35,824 bases of DNA from an uncultured Hungatella sp. (GCA_910579515.1 CAJTUV010000021.1:1-35824), one strand, 5' to 3'. Shown: positions 1 to 8,770, counted from the first letter of the stretch. Numbers and translations: made by a program. The notes: generated by a model not told the origin, from the letters alone.

Positions 1-509
1 TGAAGTCCTGAAAGGTTATCTGCGGTCAGTGTAACAAATGTTTGACAAACCTACATAGAGAAAGATTCCAGAAATCTCTAGGAAAGACAGGTCTCTTTTT
101 ATGGCGCTTTCCTGAACTTTTTTATAAAATTCTAGCTTTCTTGCTATTTTACAGCCTATTTCGGGCAATTTCCATTTTTTCTCAAAAAGTACACTTTTTG
201 ATTAAAGTGTGACTGAATATTCACGGGGACAGCTGCTTAGATAAATACTGGTGAAAAGTCAGGATTTTACCTTTGGGACTAAGGGGCGGTTTGTGAAAAA
301 ATAAAGAACGGCATTAGAAGGCAGGAAAAGCCTGCGTATTGGGTATGCCAGGACCTTGTGAACATGGAAAGACATGATGTAGTAGGGAGCGAAGTGGAAA
401 ACCACATCGTCGAAGGCAGAATCGTTTTGCCACAGACGACCAATATGCCTTATTTGTTTAAAGAATGAAAAGATAAAAGTACAAAGAGGATTATGAAATA
501 ACTGGAATC
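1..509. other. AT-rich region without a convincing complete gene
   Basis: No complete gene is supported here. The very first TGA could be the stop of a gene outside the window. AGGAAAG (80-86) and CTTTCCT (107-113) form an inverted repeat, and a perfect 7-bp inverted repeat with a 6-nt loop lies at 191-210. In the frame 283-471 there is an open stretch with coding-like codon use (ending PYLFKE, stop TGA at 469-471) but no recognisable family. Just after it, in another frame, codons 477-509 read as a natural extension of the next gene (ending YEITGIL) with no start codon. The region looks like a decayed or rearranged junction. Confidence 0.45.
191..210. repeat. Perfect short inverted repeat
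   Basis: ACACTTT (191-197) and AAAGTGT (204-210) flank a 6-nt loop. There is no clear T-run on the plus side, so it could be an operator or a weak hairpin. Function is unknown. Confidence 0.35.
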
Positions 510-1181
510 TTGGATAATGATGCCTCAAAATGGGGAGGCGTCATTGATGGGATTCCAATTATGGCTCCTGTAGTTTTGCAGGAAAAGGATGCCAGTACCT
601 ATAAAGTCATTATCTGTATAAAAAATTATACTGGCGTATTAAAACAAGTGAAAGAATTGGGAGCCACGAATATCGGCATTTATGACACAAATACCGAATA
701 CCCACGGAGGCAAAAGGAAGCGGTTGTTTCTGGTATTTTGGGTGAAGAGAAGAAGAAATATCATATAGGGTATGTGGCAGGAGCGTTTGATCTGTTTCAC
801 ATAGGACACCTGAATCTGTTAAGAAGAGCCAAGGAGCAGTGTGATTATCTGATTGTCGGCGTTGTGACAGATGAAGGGATTCGAGTACATAAGCATACAG
901 ATAGTTTCATCTGCTTTGAGGAACGGCTTGAAATCGTAAGTTCCTGCAAATATGTGGATGAAGCTGTGGGAATACCGCTGGAGTTTTACGATACGAAAGA
1001 TGCCTATTTAAGATTTCAGTTTGATGTACAGTTTTCTGGAAGTGATTATTCAGGTGACGCCGGGTGGCAGAAAAAGAGGGAATATCTGCGGTCTCATGGG
1101 GCGGAACTTGTATTTTTTCCATATACAGAGAGTACCAGCTCTACCAAAATAAAGGAAATGATAGACAGGAAGCTGATTTGA
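510..1181 (+). CDS. Cytidylyltransferase-like protein (TagD/GCT family), apparently N-terminally truncated
   Basis: Residues 84-220 form a nucleotidyltransferase domain of the glycerol-3-phosphate cytidylyltransferase type. They carry the HxGH motif as HIGH at 97-100 inside YVAGAFDLFHIGH, and a C-terminal TESTSSTKIKE segment (206-216) matching the family's STT signature. Such enzymes join CTP to a sugar or polyol phosphate for cell-surface polymers. Residues 1-65 look like the second half of a Rossmann-like sensor domain. That similarity continues upstream of the TTG used here (codons YEITGIL at 492-512) until an in-frame TAA at 474, with no start codon or Shine-Dalgarno at a proper distance. 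I infer that the 5' end of the original gene is lost. The catalytic domain is intact, so some product might be made from an internal start. The true start is unresolved. Confidence 0.6.
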   Translation: MDNDASKWGGVIDGIPIMAPVVLQEKDASTYKVIICIKNYTGVLKQVKELGATNIGIYDTNTEYPRRQKEAVVSGILGEEKKKYHIGYVAGAFDLFHIGHLNLLRRAKEQCDYLIVGVVTDEGIRVHKHTDSFICFEERLEIVSSCKYVDEAVGIPLEFYDTKDAYLRFQFDVQFSGSDYSGDAGWQKKREYLRSHGAELVFFPYTESTSSTKIKEMIDRKLI

Positions 1182-1192
1182 AATAACTTTTG

Positions 1193-1221
1193 TTTACATG
1201 CACAACCGGAAATGGTAAAAT
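1193..1221 (+). promoter_or_regulatory. Predicted sigma-A promoter of the AAA-ATPase gene
   Basis: TTTACA (1193-1198), 17-bp spacer, TAAAAT (1216-1221). It lies 46 bp before the start codon of the next gene. Confidence 0.55.
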
Positions 1222-1267
1222 AACAGTATCAAGCTGACGAGTCTGCAGGTAAGGAGAGTGGGGAGGC

Positions 1268-2854
1268 ATGGAGCGTTATTTCAACACAGAAGGATTGTGC
1301 GAGCCGGATGTTCATTATATGGTAAGGCTTGACGACCGGTTAGAGAAAATCAAACGGCTTTTTGTGGACAGAGGCAAGTATTTTGTTATTAACAGAGGCA
1401 GGCAGTATGGAAAGACAACCACACTCAGGGCTTTGGCGGGGTACTTGAAGGACAGTTATCTTGTGGTTTCTATGGACTTTCAGATGCTAAGCACATCTAA
1501 CTTTGAGAATGAGCAAAAGTTTGTGAAGGCATTTGCAAGATACTTTACAGGAGCTGTAAAAGAACATGAGGTTTTATCTGCCCTGGAAGAATCAGACATA
1601 TTGGATACAGAGGCAGATGAACAGGCTGATATGGGCGAGATGTTTATAAGACTTAGCAGATTCTGTGAGAAAGCGCCCAAGCCTGTTGTGATGATGATTG
1701 ACGAGGTGGACAGCGCCAGCAATAACCAGGTGTTTCTTGATTTTTTGGCAATGCTCAGAGGGTACTATCTGGAACGGAAGAGTAAACCCATGTTCCATTC
1801 TGTCATTCTTGCAGGAGTATATGATATCAAGAATCTGAAGCTGAAGATACGTCCTGAGTCAGAACATCGGTTTAACAGCCCGTGGAATATTGCTGCAAAG
1901 TTTAATATTGCAATGGATTTTTCAGCAGAACAGATTGCTTCCATGCTCCAGGAATATGAGGATGACAGGAAGACAGGAATGGATGTGGCTGCGGTATCGG
2001 AATGTATTTATGAATATACTTCCGGATATCCATATCTGGTTTCTGCGATCTGTAAGTTTTTGGATGAGGAAATTCCTGGGAGACCAGGTTTTGAAACCAT
2101 GTCTGCTGTATGGACAACCGATGGGATTTTGGAGGCGGTGAAGCTTCTTTTGAAGGAAAACACGCCTTTGTTTGACAGCATGGTGAAGCAGTTGGATCTT
2201 TATAAAGATTTGCGGAAAATGATTGAGGAAATCTTATATCAGGGAAAAACGATACCTTATAGTCCGCATGTAAAAGAACTTAATTTAGGGGTGATGTTTG
2301 GATTTCTAAAAGAGAAAAGTGGGCATGTTGAGATCGCTAACCGCATTTTTGAGATGGGTTTGTTAAATATGTTTATCACAGAAGAGGCGGTGAAAAGCGA
2401 AGCATATCGCTACGGCCAGAGAGACAGGAATCAATTTACCGTGAATTCAAGACTGAATATGGACTTGGTGTTAGAGAAGTTTGTGGAATATTTTACAGAG
2501 TTATATGGGGAGAATGACGAAGCGTTTGTAGAGGCCTATGGGAGGAAATTCTTTCTTTTGTTTTTAAAGCCAATCATCAACGGCGTTGGGAATTACTACA
2601 TGGAAGCCCAGACGAGGGATTTTCGAAGAACGGACGTAATCGTGGATTATCTGGGGGAACAATTTATCGTAGAACTGAAAATATGGCGTGGAGATGAGTA
2701 TAACGAGAGAGGAGAGGAGCAGCTCATCGGTTATCTGGACTACTTCCGCCAGGAAAAGGGATATCTGCTTAGTTTCAATTTTAATAAGAAGAAGGAAACG
2801 GGAGTAAAGGTGCTAAAAGTGAAAGGGAAGACGATTGTGGAGGCAGTTGTCTGA
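1268..2854 (+). CDS. AAA-family ATPase with C-terminal PD-(D/E)XK nuclease-like domain
   Basis: The 528-residue protein has a P-loop at 43-51 (RGRQYGKTT) and a Walker B at 140-147 ending MIDEVD. After a winged-helix-like middle comes a C-terminal segment with D456 and E469-L-K471, the PD-(D/E)XK nuclease pattern. This order is that of the AAA-ATPase-like/DUF1703 family, often multicopy in gut anaerobes, whose role is not settled; defence or mobile-element functions have been suggested. A Shine-Dalgarno-rich stretch (AAGGAGAGTGGGGAGG) ends just before the ATG. The gene stands alone with its own promoter. The P-loop differs from the commoner GRRFGKS form but keeps the GKT core. Family assignment is firm; cellular role is unknown. 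Confidence 0.85.
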   Translation: MERYFNTEGLCEPDVHYMVRLDDRLEKIKRLFVDRGKYFVINRGRQYGKTTTLRALAGYLKDSYLVVSMDFQMLSTSNFENEQKFVKAFARYFTGAVKEHEVLSALEESDILDTEADEQADMGEMFIRLSRFCEKAPKPVVMMIDEVDSASNNQVFLDFLAMLRGYYLERKSKPMFHSVILAGVYDIKNLKLKIRPESEHRFNSPWNIAAKFNIAMDFSAEQIASMLQEYEDDRKTGMDVAAVSECIYEYTSGYPYLVSAICKFLDEEIPGRPGFETMSAVWTTDGILEAVKLLLKENTPLFDSMVKQLDLYKDLRKMIEEILYQGKTIPYSPHVKELNLGVMFGFLKEKSGHVEIANRIFEMGLLNMFITEEAVKSEAYRYGQRDRNQFTVNSRLNMDLVLEKFVEYFTELYGENDEAFVEAYGRKFFLLFLKPIINGVGNYYMEAQTRDFRRTDVIVDYLGEQFIVELKIWRGDEYNERGEEQLIGYLDYFRQEKGYLLSFNFNKKKETGVKVLKVKGKTIVEAVV

Positions 2855-2999
2855 ATGGTTACAAAAAATCTGATGTAACGTATGAATATCAAAGGATTAA
2901 TTGAGAAAAGGCTGATATAGCTCCATTTCCCCCTTTTCTATCCCTTAATAATATGTTATGATAGCCTATTATTGGGAATATTACCGATGGAGGAAGAAT

Positions 3000-4673
3000 A
3001 TGGAAGAGAATAAGGAAGCTTTGGAAGTTTCTAAAAATTTTATTGAGCAGGAAATCGACAAGGATTTGGCAGAAGGAGTGTACAGCCATGTACAGACTCG
3101 TTTCCCACCGGAGCCTAACGGGTATCTTCATATAGGCCACGCTAAGTCGATTTTGCTCAACTACGGTCTGGCTCAGAAATATGGCGGAAAGTTTAATCTT
3201 CGTTTTGACGATACCAATCCTACGAAAGAGAAGGAAGAATTTGTGCATTCTATCATCGAGGATGTGAAATGGCTGGGAGCAGATTTTGAGGACCGGCTGT
3301 TCTTTGCGTCCAATTATTTTCAGCAGATGTATGAGTGCGCTGTGCTTTTAATCAAAAAGGGCAAGGCTTTTGTCTGTGATTTGACTGCGGAAGAGATCAG
3401 GGAGTATCGGGGAGACTTTACGACTCCCGGAAAAGAGAGTCCCTACAGGAACAGAAGCATTGAGGAGAATTTAAGGCTGTTTGAGGAGATGAAAGAGGGG
3501 AAGTACCAGGATGGGGAAAAGGTTCTTCGAGCCAGGATTGATATGGCAAGTCCCAACATCAATATGAGAGATCCGGTGATCTATCGCGTGGCCCATATGA
3601 ACCACCACAACACAGGGAATCAGTGGTGTATTTATCCGATGTATGATTTTGCCCACCCCATTGAGGACGCTATTGAACACATTACCCACTCTATCTGTAC
3701 TCTGGAATTTGAGGATCACAGGCCACTATATGACTGGGTGGTGAGAGAGTGCGAGTTTGAGAATCCGCCCAGACAGATTGAGTTTGCCAAGCTGTACCTG
3801 ACGAATGTGGTTACAGGAAAACGCTACATCAAGAAATTGGTGGAGGACAAAATTGTGGATGGCTGGGATGACCCCAGACTGGTGTCCATTGCAGCATTAA
3901 GGAGACGGGGATATACGCCAGAGTCTATCAAACGGTTTGTGGAGCTGGTAGGCGTGTCTAAGGCAAACAGTTCTGTGGATTATGCTATGTTAGAATACTG
4001 CATAAGGGAAGATTTAAAGATGAAACGCTCCAGGATGATGGCTGTTTTGGACCCTGTAAAGCTGGTGATTGACAACTATCCAGAGGGGCAGACCGAAATC
4101 CTTTCTATCCCCAACAATTTAGAAAACGAGGAACTGGGAGAGCGGGAGGTTCCCTTTGGAAGAGAGCTGTATATTGAGCGGGAGGACTTTATGGAAGAGC
4201 CTCCGAAGAAATATTTCCGCCTTTTCCCGGGAAATGAAGTGCGGCTTATGGGGGCGTATTTTGTTACCTGCACAGGCTGTGAGAAGGACGAAAATGGGAA
4301 TGTGACCGTAGTTCACGCCACCTATGACCCAGAGACCAAAAGCGGTTCTGGGTTTGCAGGGAGAAAGGTAAAAGGGACCATTCATTGGGTGGCAGTTCAC
4401 TCCGCTGCAGAAGTGGAATGCCGTTTGTATGAAAACATTGTGGATGAGGAAAAAGGAAAGTTAAACGACGACGGCAGCCTGAATCTGAATCCCAATTCTC
4501 TGACTGTATTAAAGCGCTGTTATGTGGAGCCGGCTTTAGGGGAGGCAAAACCATTAGACAGTTTCCAGTTTATGAGAAATGGTTATTTCTGCGTGGATTT
4601 AAAAGACAGCACCAGCCAAAAGCCGGTGTTTAACCGCATTGTCTCATTAAAGAGCTCTTTTAAGTTAAACTAG
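3000..4673 (+). CDS. glnS: Glutaminyl-tRNA synthetase
   Basis: A class I aminoacyl-tRNA synthetase that charges tRNA-Gln with glutamine in the cytoplasm. The 557-residue protein has the family's usual length. PPEPNG at 36-41 and HIGH at 44-47 form the ATP site, and the GlnRS-specific block around 210-236 (CIYPMYDFAHP to SICTLEF) is present. The catalytic-loop motif usually written MSKR reads VTGKR here (271-275), keeping the lysine-arginine pair. The beta-barrel anticodon-binding region follows from about residue 350. I chose ATG 3000 because GGAGGA (2989-2994) lies 5 nt upstream; an in-frame ATG at 2958 has no such site and would add 14 atypical residues. No T-box leader was seen upstream. 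The following regulator gene begins 8 bp after the stop, so the two may be co-transcribed. Confidence 0.95.
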   Translation: MEENKEALEVSKNFIEQEIDKDLAEGVYSHVQTRFPPEPNGYLHIGHAKSILLNYGLAQKYGGKFNLRFDDTNPTKEKEEFVHSIIEDVKWLGADFEDRLFFASNYFQQMYECAVLLIKKGKAFVCDLTAEEIREYRGDFTTPGKESPYRNRSIEENLRLFEEMKEGKYQDGEKVLRARIDMASPNINMRDPVIYRVAHMNHHNTGNQWCIYPMYDFAHPIEDAIEHITHSICTLEFEDHRPLYDWVVRECEFENPPRQIEFAKLYLTNVVTGKRYIKKLVEDKIVDGWDDPRLVSIAALRRRGYTPESIKRFVELVGVSKANSSVDYAMLEYCIREDLKMKRSRMMAVLDPVKLVIDNYPEGQTEILSIPNNLENEELGEREVPFGRELYIEREDFMEEPPKKYFRLFPGNEVRLMGAYFVTCTGCEKDENGNVTVVHATYDPETKSGSGFAGRKVKGTIHWVAVHSAAEVECRLYENIVDEEKGKLNDDGSLNLNPNSLTVLKRCYVEPALGEAKPLDSFQFMRNGYFCVDLKDSTSQKPVFNRIVSLKSSFKLN

Positions 4674-4681
4674 GGGCGGTT

Positions 4682-6097
4682 ATGGAGCTGATGATTCCAT
4701 TAAAGGCTCAGTCGGGACAGCCTCTGTATGAGCAGATTTACGAATATATGAAAGACGAAATCCGTAAAGGCGGCCTGGCTTCTGGCAGCAGGCTGCCTTC
4801 TACCAGAGTGCTGGCGGAGCATTTAAAGGTCAGCCGCTCTACAACACAAATGGCCTATGAACAGCTGATGGCGGAAGGGTATATCGAGACCATTCCGTGC
4901 AAAGGCTGTTTTGTGCTGAACATTGAGGAACTGACGGAAGTGGAACCGGAAGTTCCCAGAGGGTTTGTGGTGGAACCAGAGCAGGAAGAGACTTTGGTGG
5001 AAGTGGATTTTTCTCCTCGTGGAATTGATTTGACCCATTTCCCATATAATGCCTGGAGAAAGGTAACCAGAAATACTCTGGTAGACGACAATAAGGAGAT
5101 GTTTCTTACAGGCTCCCCCCAGGGAGAGCCTGGGCTTCGCGAGGCAATCCGCAGATATCTTCACTCTGCCAGAGGAGTAAACTGCACAGCAGAGCAGATT
5201 ATTGTGGGAGCCGGAAATGAATACTTGTTTATGCTTTTGTCTCAGATTTTGGGTCGTGATAAAATCATTGCCATGGAAAATCCAACGTATAAACAGGCTT
5301 ATCTGGTGTTTGAAAGCCTGGGTCATACCATGCTTCCTGTCACGATGGACCAATATGGGATGGATGTACAGATTTTGGAGAAAAGCGGGGCGGATGTTGC
5401 ATACAGTATGCCTTCCCATCAATATCCTATGGGAATTGTGATGCCCATAAAAAGACGTCAGGAACTTTTGGCCTGGGCGGCAAGAGGCCCTAATCGGTAT
5501 GTCATAGAAGATGACTATGACAGTGAATTTCGGTATAAAGGAAAACCGATTCCGGCTATGCAGGGCATGGATTCACTGGGAAACGTAATCTACATGGGAA
5601 CCTTTTCCAAATCCATTGCGCCGGCCATCCGCGTGGGATATCTTGTGCTGCCCAAGCGTTTGCTGCATATTTATAAGAAACAATATAGTTTTTATGCTTC
5701 TACAGTTTCCAGAATCGACCAGAAAATCATTTACCAGTTTTTGGTGGAAGGCCACTATGAGCGCCACTTAAACCGAATGAGGGCGATTTATAAGAGTAAA
5801 CATGATTTGCTTTTAGGGGAGTTAAAAGGAATGGAGCCGTATTTTGATATGGAAGGGGAATTTGCAGGGCTTCATATTCTGCTGCGAGATAAACAGGGCC
5901 AAAAAGAACGGTGGCTTGTGGATAAAGCCAGGGAAGTGGGTGTGGGAGTGTATGGACTGTCTGGGTATTTTATCGGCAAAGCGCCTGCAGATGATCAGAA
6001 ATTTCCTGCTGCTACTGTGGTGCTTGGGTATGCACGCCTTAGCGAGGAACAGATTCGGGAAGGCGTTAAGCGGCTCTATGGCGCATGGTGTACCTAA
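4682..6097 (+). CDS. MocR-type transcriptional regulator (GntR winged helix fused to PLP aminotransferase fold)
   Basis: Residues 1-80 are a GntR-type winged helix-turn-helix (PLYEQIYEYMKDEI, then RLPSTRVLAEHLKVSRST). A linker leads to a fold-type I aminotransferase-like domain (about 110-471) with SPQGEPGLR, PSHQYPMG (244-251), the EDDYDSEFRY segment (276-285) and the PLP-binding lysine at 310 in GTFSKS. MocR proteins bind PLP and control vitamin B6, GABA or amino-acid genes, usually neighbours. No pdx or gab gene is adjacent, so the target is unknown. Only 8 bp separate it from glnS and the ribosome binding site is weak (GGGGCGG), which suggests translation after glnS. Length is typical and the PLP lysine is intact. 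Confidence 0.88.
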   Translation: MELMIPLKAQSGQPLYEQIYEYMKDEIRKGGLASGSRLPSTRVLAEHLKVSRSTTQMAYEQLMAEGYIETIPCKGCFVLNIEELTEVEPEVPRGFVVEPEQEETLVEVDFSPRGIDLTHFPYNAWRKVTRNTLVDDNKEMFLTGSPQGEPGLREAIRRYLHSARGVNCTAEQIIVGAGNEYLFMLLSQILGRDKIIAMENPTYKQAYLVFESLGHTMLPVTMDQYGMDVQILEKSGADVAYSMPSHQYPMGIVMPIKRRQELLAWAARGPNRYVIEDDYDSEFRYKGKPIPAMQGMDSLGNVIYMGTFSKSIAPAIRVGYLVLPKRLLHIYKKQYSFYASTVSRIDQKIIYQFLVEGHYERHLNRMRAIYKSKHDLLLGELKGMEPYFDMEGEFAGLHILLRDKQGQKERWLVDKAREVGVGVYGLSGYFIGKAPADDQKFPAATVVLGYARLSEEQIREGVKRLYGAWCT

Positions 6098-6123
6098 TAT
6101 GGCGCCTTCCCGTTATATTCTTT

Positions 6124-6507
6124 TTATGACTGTGCAGAAGAATCGTCTTCAATAGTAGCGGTCTCGGCCATGTCCTCTGCCTTTTTAACCGCTTCCTGAA
6201 CAGCGTCTTTTACGGTTTCCACAGCCTGTTCGGCCATGTCCTTTACATCTTCGGCTGCTTCTTGTGCCATCTCTTTGGCCTCAGACTTTTTCTCGCTTAA
6301 GGTCACATAGGTACGCTCTAGTGCCTCTGCTTCATGAGGAAGGGAACCGTCAAAATCCTCCTCATCATCGTCTCCTTCAAAATCATGAAATTCTTCATCC
6401 AGTTCTTTGTTAAAGGATTTGTATTTCAGAAAATAAGATACGCCGGCTGCAACGGCTCCGGTCAGGGCGGCAAATGCAACAAATTTGCCAATACATTTTT
6501 TTGCCAT
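6124..6507 (-). CDS. Small membrane-anchored acidic helical protein (YtxH-like)
   Basis: A 127-residue protein of unknown function. Residues 8-27 form one hydrophobic membrane helix near the N-terminus. An acidic cluster follows (35-53, many D and E), then a long amphipathic helix (about 68-115) built from alanine-, lysine- and glutamate-rich 11-residue units such as VKDMAEQAVET. This resembles the YtxH class of envelope or stress proteins, though the match is by pattern only. I start at 6507 because AAAGGAG lies 9-10 nt upstream; the longer reading from 6531 would include that site. A candidate promoter (TTGTAT-N18-TAAAAT) lies at 6546-6575. It is convergent with the MocR gene, 26 bp away, and divergent from groES. 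Confidence 0.6.
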   Translation of the reverse strand: MAKKCIGKFVAFAALTGAVAAGVSYFLKYKSFNKELDEEFHDFEGDDDEEDFDGSLPHEAEALERTYVTLSEKKSEAKEMAQEAAEDVKDMAEQAVETVKDAVQEAVKKAEDMAETATIEDDSSAQS

Positions 6508-6545
6508 GGTGGGGATACTCCTTTCTATCATGATGTATTTATAGT

Positions 6546-6575
6546 ATTTTAGTCTATTGTAATACCTTTATACAA
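6546..6575 (-). promoter_or_regulatory. Possible promoter of the YtxH-like gene
   Basis: On the minus strand, TTGTAT (6570-6575), 18-bp spacer, TAAAAT (6546-6551). It matches sigma-A consensus only moderately. Confidence 0.35.
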
Positions 6576-6629
6576 AAAAAGGAAGGCAAATCTTAAAAAA
6601 ATTAACTTTTTAGAAAAAATGTGTAAAAT

Positions 6630-6656
6630 TTAGCACTCAAACCTTGACAGTGCTAA
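6630..6656. promoter_or_regulatory. CIRCE operator (HrcA binding site)
   Basis: TTAGCACTC (6630-6638), 9-bp spacer, CAGTGCTAA (6648-6656). This is the CIRCE consensus with one mismatch in the right half (C for G). HrcA binds it as a repressor until heat shock. It overlaps the -35 box of the groES promoter. Confidence 0.95.
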
Positions 6657-6672
6657 CAAAGGGTGCTATAAC
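6644..6672 (+). promoter_or_regulatory. Sigma-A promoter of groES-groEL
   Basis: TTGACA (6644-6649), 17-bp spacer, TATAAC (6667-6672). The -35 box lies inside the CIRCE element, so HrcA binding would block RNA polymerase directly. Confidence 0.85.
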
Positions 6673-6739
6673 ATTGGTGTAAGATTTGAAAGAGATGTTT
6701 TGAATCAAGAAAATTTATATCTGAGGAGGAATTAAAAAT

Positions 6740-7024
6740 ATGAAGTTAGTACCATTATTTGACAAAGTCGTTTTGAAACAGATGGTAGCAGAAGAAACTA
6801 CAAAGTCTGGCATTATACTGCCTGGGCAGGCAAAAGAGAAACCACAGCAGGCAGAAGTGATTGCTGTTGGACCGGGCGGAGTGGTAGACGGAAAAGAGAT
6901 TACCATGCAGGTGAAAGCCGGCGACAAGGTGATTTACTCCAAGTATTCAGGGACAGACGTAGAAGTTGATGATGAGAAGTACGTGATTGTAAAGCAGAGC
7001 GACATTCTGGCAGTAATTGAGTAA
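6740..7024 (+). CDS. groES: Co-chaperonin GroES
   Basis: This 94-residue protein is the heptameric lid that closes the GroEL folding chamber in the cytoplasm. The start VPLFDKVVLKQM, the mobile-loop region (EETTKSGIILPGQAKEKPQ) and the central GDKVIYSKYSGT strand are all family hallmarks, and length is standard. GAGGAGGA ends 9 nt before the ATG. It is the first gene of a two-gene operon with groEL 43 bp downstream, under the CIRCE/HrcA control described for 6630-6656. Confidence 0.97.
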   Translation: MKLVPLFDKVVLKQMVAEETTKSGIILPGQAKEKPQQAEVIAVGPGGVVDGKEITMQVKAGDKVIYSKYSGTDVEVDDEKYVIVKQSDILAVIE

Positions 7025-7067
7025 AAAGTATAGAGACAATTTGTAAAGAAAACTGGAGGAATTCATT

Positions 7068-8690
7068 ATGGCAAAGGAAATTAAGTATGGTGTAGAGGCA
7101 AGAAAAGCATTGGAATCCGGCGTGAATCAGCTGGCTGATACCGTTCGCGTGACCCTGGGACCTAAGGGAAGAAACGTGGTTTTGGATAAGTCCTTCGGCG
7201 CTCCGTTGATTACCAATGACGGCGTTACCATTGCAAAAGAGATTGAGTTGGAAGATGCTTTTGAGAATATGGGCGCTCAGTTAGTAAAAGAAGTGGCGAC
7301 CAAGACCAACGACGTGGCAGGCGATGGTACTACAACTGCAACGGTTCTGGCTCAGGCAATGATCAGCGAAGGCATGAAGAACCTGGCAGCAGGCGCGAAC
7401 CCAATCGTGTTAAGAAAGGGCATGAAAAAGGCTACAGATGCAGCTGTGGAGGCTCTTGCCGATATGAGCCAGCCAATCAACGGCAAGGCGCAGATTGCCA
7501 GAGTAGCAGCTATTTCCGCTTCCAGCGACGAGGTGGGCGAGATGGTTGCAGACGCTATGGAGAAGGTTTCCAATGACGGCGTTATCACGATTGAAGAGTC
7601 CAAGTCCATGAAGACCGAGCTTGATCTGGTAGAAGGTATGCAGTTTGACAGAGGATATGTATCTGCTTATATGTGCACCGATATGGATAAGATGGAAGCC
7701 GTTTTAGATAATCCCTATATTCTGATTACAGATAAGAAGCTTTCCAATCTTCAGGAGATTCTGCCTGTTTTGGAGCAGATTGTACAGTCCGGCGCAAGAC
7801 TTCTGATTATTGCCGAGGACGTAGAGGGCGAGGCTCTCACTACTCTGATTGTGAATAAACTGAGAGGAACTTTCAATGTAGTTGCAGTAAAGGCTCCTGG
7901 CTATGGCGACAGAAGAAAAGAGATGCTTCAGGATATCGCTATTTTGACAGGCGGCACCGTGATTTCCAGCGAACTGGGTCTGGAACTGAAGGATGTCACC
8001 ATGGAACAGCTGGGACGCGCAAAATCTGTGAAGGTTCAGAAAGAGAACACCGTGATTGTAGACGGCGGTGGAGAAAAGGAAGCGATTTCAGCAAGAATCG
8101 CTCAGATCAGAGGCCAGATTGAAGAGACCACTTCTGACTTTGACAGAGAGAAGCTTCAGGAGAGACTGGCTAAACTGGCCGGCGGCGTTGCTGTAATCCG
8201 CGTAGGCGCTGCTACTGAGACTGAGATGAAGGAAGCAAAGCTTCGTATGGAGGATGCTCTGGCAGCTACCAAGGCTGCTGTGGAAGAAGGCATTATCGCA
8301 GGCGGCGGCTCTGCATATGTTCATGCAATCAAAGAGGTCAGCAAGATTCTTGACAGCCTGGAAGGCGACGAGAAGACCGGCGCTCAGATTATTTTAAAGG
8401 CTTTGGAGTCTCCGCTGTATCACATTGTAGCCAATGCAGGACTGGAAGGCGCTGTGATTATCAATAAGGTGAAAGAATCTGCTGTAGGAACCGGATTTGA
8501 TGCGTATAAAGAAGAGTATGTGAATATGATTGAAGCTGGTATTCTGGACCCGGCCAAGGTGACCAGATGTGCATTACAAAATGCCACCAGCGTTGCATCT
8601 ACTCTGTTGACAACTGAGTCTGTTGTTGCTAATATTAAGGAAGAAACACCAGCCATGCCAGCCGGCGGCGGTATGGGCGGTATGATGTAA
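7068..8690 (+). CDS. groEL: Chaperonin GroEL (Hsp60)
   Basis: The ATP-driven tetradecameric chaperonin that folds newly made and heat-damaged proteins. The 540-residue sequence has the equatorial ATP-site motifs TLGPKGRNVVLDK and AGDGTTTATVLAQA, the GroEL signature AAVEEGIIAGGGSA near residue 405, and the Gly-Met-rich tail (GGGMGGMM). The ribosome binding site is TGGAGGA before ATG 7068. It is translated from the groES-groEL transcript and ends at a strong hairpin at 8709-8763. No anomaly was seen. Confidence 0.98.
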   Translation: MAKEIKYGVEARKALESGVNQLADTVRVTLGPKGRNVVLDKSFGAPLITNDGVTIAKEIELEDAFENMGAQLVKEVATKTNDVAGDGTTTATVLAQAMISEGMKNLAAGANPIVLRKGMKKATDAAVEALADMSQPINGKAQIARVAAISASSDEVGEMVADAMEKVSNDGVITIEESKSMKTELDLVEGMQFDRGYVSAYMCTDMDKMEAVLDNPYILITDKKLSNLQEILPVLEQIVQSGARLLIIAEDVEGEALTTLIVNKLRGTFNVVAVKAPGYGDRRKEMLQDIAILTGGTVISSELGLELKDVTMEQLGRAKSVKVQKENTVIVDGGGEKEAISARIAQIRGQIEETTSDFDREKLQERLAKLAGGVAVIRVGAATETEMKEAKLRMEDALAATKAAVEEGIIAGGGSAYVHAIKEVSKILDSLEGDEKTGAQIILKALESPLYHIVANAGLEGAVIINKVKESAVGTGFDAYKEEYVNMIEAGILDPAKVTRCALQNATSVASTLLTTESVVANIKEETPAMPAGGGMGGMM

Positions 8691-8708
8691 GCAAGAGCAG
8701 AGTTTACG

Positions 8709-8770
8709 AAACGTGCGCCAAAGGAATGCCATGCTTGCATGTGTGTGCCTTTGGCGCACGTTTGTTTCTA
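8709..8770 (+). terminator. groEL intrinsic terminator
   Basis: A perfect 16-bp stem pairs AAACGTGCGCCAAAGG (8709-8724) with 8748-8763. Inside its 23-nt loop is a second palindrome, CATGC-TT-GCATG. A T-rich tail (TTTGTTTCT) follows. The stem is symmetric, so it could also stop transcripts from the other side. Confidence 0.85.

Noticed and set aside
42..70. TTGACA at 42-47 as a promoter
   Set aside because: The matching -10 position reads ATTCCA, which is too far from TATAAT.
2855..2999. T-box riboswitch before glnS
   Set aside because: The gap of 145 bp lacks the conserved T-box sequence and a terminator, so none is supported.
4823..5422. 199-residue minus-strand open frame
   Set aside because: It lies entirely inside the MocR gene, has no ribosome binding site and no recognisable domain, so it is a shadow of the real gene.
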